NCBI GenBank assembly: GCA_016199665.1
Contig: JACQGG010000147.1
Location: 1 to 10,509, forward strand
From: Acidobacteriota bacterium
GTDB taxonomy: Bacteria > Acidobacteriota > UBA6911 > JACQSX01
DNA: 10,509 bases
Direction: 5' to 3'
Within the stretch, counting starts at the first letter, position 1. Every line of letters begins with the position of its first letter. The notes beneath the pieces were generated by a model, which did no database searches, was not told the origin of the DNA, and saw only the letters and a list, made by a program, of their open reading frames with translations. The position numbers and the translations under genes were made by a program. Positions 7,228-10,509 of this stretch are shown here, piece after piece.

Positions 7228-8301
7228 TCATGTCACTCGCTGATAGAGCCAAAACAGGCCTAGTCCCAGAATCACCAGAGAGGTGACGCGGGTGACGGTC
7301 AACCGAAATCGCGTCTGCGCCACATAATATAAGAGAGGAAACATTAAAGCGACAATTGTTACTTGCCCCATTTCAACGCCCAGATTGAAAGTAAATAGGC
7401 TGGCCGCAAGCCCGCTCCGGGGCAGGTTCATGGCCCGAAGAATATTGGCGAAGCCAAAACCATGGATTAAACCAAAGACAAAGGTGATTTTCCAGCGGTG
7501 TTTGACTTCACGAATAAACAGGTTCTCAAAACCAATATAGGCAATGCTCAAGGCGATTCCAGCCTCAGTCATCCAGGCCACCGGGGTAACCAGTCCCAGT
7601 GTGGCCAAAGCCAGAGTGATGCTGTGGGCCACCGTGAATGAAGACACGATCTTGATCAGGTTCAGCAAACGGCTTCCCACGATCAACAAGCCAAACAAGA
7701 ATACAATGTGATCGTAGCCGGTGAAGATGTGTTCAATTCCCAAGATGAGGAAGGTTCTCGCGGCCTTCCAGAACCCTCCTCCGGAGATGTCGCCCGTGTA
7801 GGTTCGCCCCCCCTCAAAAACGAACTCTTCACTGCGATTCCCCAGTCTGATCTGCGATAGATTCTTGTGTGCGGGCATCAGGTCTGTGAGGAGATCCACC
7901 TGCATGGTAATTCTCTCCACAGGTTTGGGTGCGCGATAAGACAAATCAAGCTCTAAGAACAGGAATCCACCGCTGTCTTTCCAGGACTGCATCGACCCCA
8001 GCTTTCCCGAAATGTTCGCCCCGTCGGCCGATAATCTGACGCGACGAACCAGATACTCCTCGATCACGCCCCGAGCGCGTTCCGCCTCCTCGAGTGAGAC
8101 CTGGTTGTCCAGGTTCTGGTCAAGCTGCATGAGAAGATCGAGCTCCTCTAAAGGGAGACGCAAGACTGCCTGGATGCTGTCTCCCTGGACATCGAAGTGA
8201 CTGTAGCTGATGCTGACGGGATGCGCCCGAAGCAGGGCGCCGGCCGCGCAGAAGAAAAGTAACAAACCCATAACCCGGGCCTGGAATGCACGCTTTGCCA
8301 T
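7228..8301 (-). CDS. HupE/UreJ-family membrane protein with extracytoplasmic EF-hand-like loop
   Basis: A 357-residue polytopic membrane protein of the HupE/UreJ_2 type, a group regarded as nickel/cobalt (or other divalent metal) permeases. A signal peptide (1-26, ending LLRA before HPVSISYS) leads to an extracytoplasmic domain of about 150 residues. In it, residues 61-72 read DQNLDNQVSLEE, matching the canonical EF-hand calcium loop (D1, N3, D5, Q7, V8, S9, E12), flanked by helices. Six membrane helices follow: about 183-208 with the signature GIEHIFTGYDHIVFLFG, 216-236 with FTVAHSITLA, 241-262, 270-289 with LIHGFGFA, 299-328 with FNLGVEMGQ, and 336-354. The His, Asp, Glu and Asn residues of these motifs are the likely metal ligands. 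ATG 8301 is preferred over the longer frame to 8358 because GGAGG (8314-8310) lies 8 nt upstream and the signal peptide follows directly. It leads the minus-strand block ahead of the TPR-like and TonB receptor genes. Substrate unknown. Confidence 0.88.
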   Translation of the reverse strand: MAKRAFQARVMGLLLFFCAAGALLRAHPVSISYSHFDVQGDSIQAVLRLPLEELDLLMQLDQNLDNQVSLEEAERARGVIEEYLVRRVRLSADGANISGKLGSMQSWKDSGGFLFLELDLSYRAPKPVERITMQVDLLTDLMPAHKNLSQIRLGNRSEEFVFEGGRTYTGDISGGGFWKAARTFLILGIEHIFTGYDHIVFLFGLLIVGSRLLNLIKIVSSFTVAHSITLALATLGLVTPVAWMTEAGIALSIAYIGFENLFIREVKHRWKITFVFGLIHGFGFANILRAMNLPRSGLAASLFTFNLGVEMGQVTIVALMFPLLYYVAQTRFRLTVTRVTSLVILGLGLFWLYQRVT

Positions 8302-8352
8302 GACGACGGCCTCCGCCGCCTCGCTGCAAGACTTCATGCCTGGCTGCCATCC

Positions 8353-8376
8353 AACCAAAAATCAAACCAAAAATCA
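8353..8376. repeat. Perfect 12-bp tandem duplication upstream of the HupE-like gene
   Basis: AACCAAAAATCA occurs twice back to back, then AAAAG. It lies 52 nt upstream of the chosen HupE-like start and gives an A/T-rich tract that on the minus strand reads as repeated TGATTTTTGGTT. It may be part of the promoter region or simple slippage. No convincing -35/-10 pair was found here for the minus strand. Confidence 0.6.
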
Positions 8377-8445
8377 AAAAGAGAATTTCAGGGAATGCGG
8401 GGGTGTCTTGATGGAAACGCGGCAAAGGCAGAGTGAGAGGATCTG

Positions 8446-8474
8446 TTGACAGCGGCTGGCAGTCCAGTCAAAAT
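8446..8474 (+). promoter_or_regulatory. Sigma70-type promoter for the 423-residue orphan gene
   Basis: A perfect -35 hexamer TTGACA (8446-8451) is followed by a 17-nt spacer and CAAAAT (8469-8474, four of six matches to TATAAT). Transcription would start near 8481, giving an untranslated leader of about 148 nt before ATG 8629. A second, weaker candidate is TTGTAT (8521-8526), 17 nt, TACTAT (8544-8549). The divergent gap 8302-8628 otherwise holds only the 12-bp tandem repeat and the HupE-like ribosome site. Confidence 0.55.
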
Positions 8475-8628
8475 GCGCTCACTGCCGCCACGCAGAGGAT
8501 GGGGAGCGCTGGCTATGATCTTGTATCCTGATCCGACGGCATTTACTATTTAAACCGGAGTGCAGGGAAGAAACATTTCTGATTAATTTGCGGCCGACTC
8601 GAGGCTGCTCTTAATTTGGGACGGCATC

Positions 8629-9900
8629 ATGAACGACACCGAAAACCTGGAATTGGAAGAAAACACCGTCCTGACCGAAAACGACAGGGCCATACTCAAC
8701 AGCGCCGCAGGATTCCATGGGGACGGACTGGCGCTGAAGAAGTGGTGGGAAGAGGCGCAGCAGGCCAATGGCTATACCGATCGCTTTGACTCGGTTCACA
8801 CGTTGAACCGTTCGGAGAGCAGCTTTGCGTTCTTTGGCGAAGCCCCTCTGGAAAGGGGCAAAATGCCGGTGATGGGACTGGTGGACGATGTGTTCTACGA
8901 CCGTCCCAAGGCGGCAGAGGGCGAAGGGGAAATGGGGGTGACCCGAATGAAGGAGCAAATCCGCGAATTCGCCCTGCGCTACTTCCTGCGTGTCAGCGAC
9001 TACCGTCAGCCGGAACGGCTTCCTGATCCCGGCGCAGACCAGGTGCCGCCTTATTTGCGCCCCCTGAGCTGGCGCGCCGAGCAGGATGTTCATCGAAGCG
9101 GAATGGAGTTCACGCAGCGTTACTACAAGTCGAGCAGTACCGGCCGGATTGGCAAATTCCCGTCGGAAACGGAGAATGCCGTGGTGGACATGCGCGAGAT
9201 CGGTCGGAAATACGACTGGATCATCCTGAAGCTGAAAGTCTTCGATTTCACTGTCACCCTCAAGCCGACCGGCAACGACGGGCCGCAGTTTTTGCTGCCG
9301 CTCAAAGAGGAGAGCTACCTGCTGGTCAGCCCTGAATTCATTACCGACCGCGATGACCCGGAGCCGGGCATCGCCGGGGAATATGGTTTCGGCTACGCTT
9401 TCCTCAAGAACCCCAGCCGGGGTCCCTTTGCTTACGGGCCGGGAGAGTTCGAGGCCGCGTTCCAGACAATCAATTTCCGGGTCCTGAACAGCGGTGAAAT
9501 CCGCGTTAGAATGCCCTTTGTTTCCAACCGGCCCGACAAGATCACCCACTTCTCGATCGACCCGGTTGGCTGGAGCATTTCGCTGGCCGACCGCCTCACT
9601 TTCGGGATCAGTTCCGGACTGCTGCAGCCGGTCAAGGAAGCCTGGAGCAAAGTGGCTTCCACGTTGGGGATGGACCAGGACCCGGTGGTTGCGGGCATTG
9701 ATCTGGCCAATCTGGTGAGCCTGGGGCAGTCCGCAAAGCAGCTTGATATCACGGTGGATCAGCTCAACCGGGGATTTCTGGTGCGCCACTCCATGCAGCA
9801 CTATACGACGCTGTCGGCTTCGCTGCGGACCTGGCGCCAGATTCCAGACTGGCTCAGCAAAGATCTACCGGACTGGGTCGTGGCTGGAACCAGCTCGTGA
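8629..9900 (+). CDS. Hypothetical protein, unknown family (423 residues)
   Basis: I do not recognise this protein. No signal peptide or membrane helix is visible, so it is probably cytoplasmic. The N-terminus is acidic (about 1-20), followed by a Trp-containing helix (LALKKWWEEAQQANGY, 34-49) and FAFFGEAPLERGKMPVMGLVDDVFYDRP (split 66-80 and 81-93). Residues 100-125 look helical (MKEQIREFALRYFLRVSDY). A central beta-rich part (about 195-315) includes YDWIILKLKVFDFTVTL and YLLVSPEFITD. The C-terminal third (330-415) is helical, with LVSLGQSAKQLDITVDQLNRGFLVRHSMQHY. ATG 8629 has a weak GGGA (8618-8621) 7 nt upstream. It is the only complete plus-strand gene and has its own promoter, so it does not belong to the metal block. 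The frame stays open for 57 codons after the TGA (see the next entry). The opposite strand also has a long open frame, which I regard as a shadow. Confidence 0.75.
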   Translation: MNDTENLELEENTVLTENDRAILNSAAGFHGDGLALKKWWEEAQQANGYTDRFDSVHTLNRSESSFAFFGEAPLERGKMPVMGLVDDVFYDRPKAAEGEGEMGVTRMKEQIREFALRYFLRVSDYRQPERLPDPGADQVPPYLRPLSWRAEQDVHRSGMEFTQRYYKSSSTGRIGKFPSETENAVVDMREIGRKYDWIILKLKVFDFTVTLKPTGNDGPQFLLPLKEESYLLVSPEFITDRDDPEPGIAGEYGFGYAFLKNPSRGPFAYGPGEFEAAFQTINFRVLNSGEIRVRMPFVSNRPDKITHFSIDPVGWSISLADRLTFGISSGLLQPVKEAWSKVASTLGMDQDPVVAGIDLANLVSLGQSAKQLDITVDQLNRGFLVRHSMQHYTTLSASLRTWRQIPDWLSKDLPDWVVAGTSS

Positions 9901-10074
9901 AAGAGTAGTAGTTCCGGCTGGCTGCTCCACTGGGCCTCGGCCATCAACGACGAGGGGCAAATCGCGGGCATGGGCACTTATCTCGGCGGATACCGGGCGT
10001 ATCTGCTTACCAAAGCCCCAGTGTCGTCCGGCTGGCCCTGGCCGTTGAAGGCGGCCATCGATCTCCCACCCTGA
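9901..10074 (+). pseudogene. Remnant resembling the C-terminal end of a HAF-repeat protein
   Basis: Directly after the TGA of the preceding gene, and in the same frame, 57 codons read on to a second TGA at 10072-10074. After a Ser-rich stretch comes WLLHWASAINDEGQIAGMG followed by TYLGGYRAYLLT. This matches the pattern AxxIND.GQI.G.G...G..RA.LLT of HAF-family extracellular repeats, which typically lie at the C-terminal end of large secreted proteins. There is no start codon with a ribosome site and the repeat stands alone, so I read it as a gene fragment. Alternatively the 9898-9900 TGA is a recent nonsense change or sequence error in one longer gene. The last 20 or so codons show no likeness to the family and overlap the facing hydratase fragment. 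Confidence 0.5.
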
Positions 10075-10423
10075 AAACAGCAGGTCCGCGGCCCGGTTGT
10101 AACCAAGGCGGCGCGTCAAGAAGACCAGGGCGATGGGGGCAATGGCGCCCAGACGAATTTCGGGCTGGCCCCAGCCGCGCATCTTCAGCCGCAAACGAGA
10201 TGTCGGCGGCGCAGGCCAACTCAAGGCCGCCTCCCAAAGCGAGGCCGTGAATCACGGCAATGGTCGGAACCGGCAGGGAACGCACGCGATGGATCAAGGC
10301 GCCGAAGCTGGCCAGTATCGCTTCGGCTTTTTCGGGCAGGTGGTCCTCAATGGATGTCCCGGCGGAAAAGCCGCGCCCCTCGCCATAGAGAAGCACCACT
10401 CGAACAGTCTGATAGCCGGGCAC
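10054..10423 (-). pseudogene. Enoyl-CoA hydratase/isomerase (crotonase) fragment, frameshifted and truncated at both ends
   Basis: Clear crotonase-superfamily sequence in two frames. The first (from 10423) reads VRVVLLYGEGRGFSAGTSI with EDHLPEKAEAI, then HGLALGGGLELACAADI, which are the two oxyanion-hole segments, and SFAAEDARLG. The match then moves by one base near 10165-10173, where CTGGGGCCAGCCC should be one base shorter to read LGQP, and continues as QPEIRLGAIAPIALVFLTRRLGYNRAADLLFSGWEIDG (split at LVF). The EDHLPEKA and APIALVFL wording resembles cyclohexadienoyl-CoA hydratase-like members, a tentative reading. Similarity stops near 10054, so roughly the last 80-90 residues including the C-terminal helices are missing. 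Upstream an in-frame TGA (10429-10427) cuts off the first ~40 residues of the fold. Three separate lesions make a functional product unlikely. Confidence 0.85.
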
Positions 10424-10444
10424 GATTCACGGGCGCACAAGAGC

Positions 10445-10462
10445 GGCGGCTTTCCAGCCGCC
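10445..10462. repeat. REP-like palindromic hairpin
   Basis: GGCGGCT and AGCCGCC form a perfect 7-bp stem around the 4-nt loop TTCC. It lies just upstream of the broken hydratase start, in sequence (10430-10509) with no gene I can support. It resembles GC-rich extragenic palindromes. No U-run follows on either strand, so it is not an obvious terminator. Confidence 0.45.
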
Positions 10463-10509
10463 AGAGGCGCCTGCGAGAAGTGCGGGCTCGGAGCAACAAT
10501 GATAAGCAA

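Noticed and set aside
8302..8358. Longer start of the HupE-like protein at 8358
   Set aside because: It begins inside the A-rich tandem repeat without a ribosome site, whereas 8301 has GGAGG at 8 nt and a proper signal peptide.
8611..9801. Long open frame (396 codons) on the minus strand opposite the orphan gene
   Set aside because: The product is rich in His, Gln and Arg with no recognisable motif, no convincing ribosome site, and runs fully antisense to a frame with a good promoter; GC-rich codon use of the plus-strand gene explains it.
9898..9900. TGA read as selenocysteine or programmed read-through joining the orphan and HAF-like tail
   Set aside because: No SECIS-like hairpin or read-through context is evident just downstream, and the tail overlaps other debris. 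A junction or nonsense change is simpler.
1..10509. CRISPR array, rRNA, tRNA, riboswitch, transposase gene or attachment site
   Set aside because: No repeat-spacer pattern, RNA gene consensus, transposase or integrase motif was seen on either strand.

Overview
The window looks like a stretch of chromosome from a Gram-negative, moderately GC-rich bacterium, most probably an Acidobacteriota member or close relative. The main pointer is a roughly 1,050-residue Oar-type TonB-dependent receptor with an N-terminal carboxypeptidase-regulatory-like domain, a paralogue family greatly expanded in that phylum. This is inference from protein style, not a database match. Most of the window (1-8301) is read on the minus strand and deals with the cell envelope and probably metals.

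Read in the direction of transcription (right to left), the minus-strand block starts with an HupE/UreJ-type membrane protein (8301-7228) carrying an EF-hand-like loop in its extracytoplasmic domain. It is followed by a secreted or lipoprotein TPR-like protein (7075-6329) and then the TonB-dependent receptor (6248-3078). A strong intrinsic terminator (2955-2989) ends this block. A perfect TATAAT box follows at once (2943-2938), set in a small palindrome. It starts a second block: a small cysteine-rich exported protein (2868-2506), a CusB-type periplasmic adaptor (2293-611) and the N-terminal 199 residues of a CusA-type RND pump (597 to beyond position 1). CusB and CusA are tightly coupled: the CusB stop codon overlaps the CusA ribosome binding site. 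The CusB carries an extra C-terminal YtkA/FixH-like domain with a methionine ladder and a His/Met cluster near its N-terminus, both plausible Cu(I)/Ag(I) ligands. No outer-membrane factor (CusC) or metal regulator is visible.

Taken together, the first block could serve uptake (TonB receptor plus HupE-like permease) and the second serves efflux of monovalent copper or silver. The functional link is inferred from adjacency only.

From about 8446 onward the character changes. A good sigma70-type promoter on the plus strand precedes a 423-residue soluble protein of unknown family (8629-9900). In the same frame just after its stop lies a short piece resembling the C-terminal end of a HAF-repeat protein (9901-10074). 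Facing it on the minus strand is an enoyl-CoA hydratase/isomerase fragment (10423-10054) that has lost both ends and carries a one-base frameshift. A REP-like hairpin lies beyond it (10445-10462). This right end looks like a gene-debris or recombination zone.
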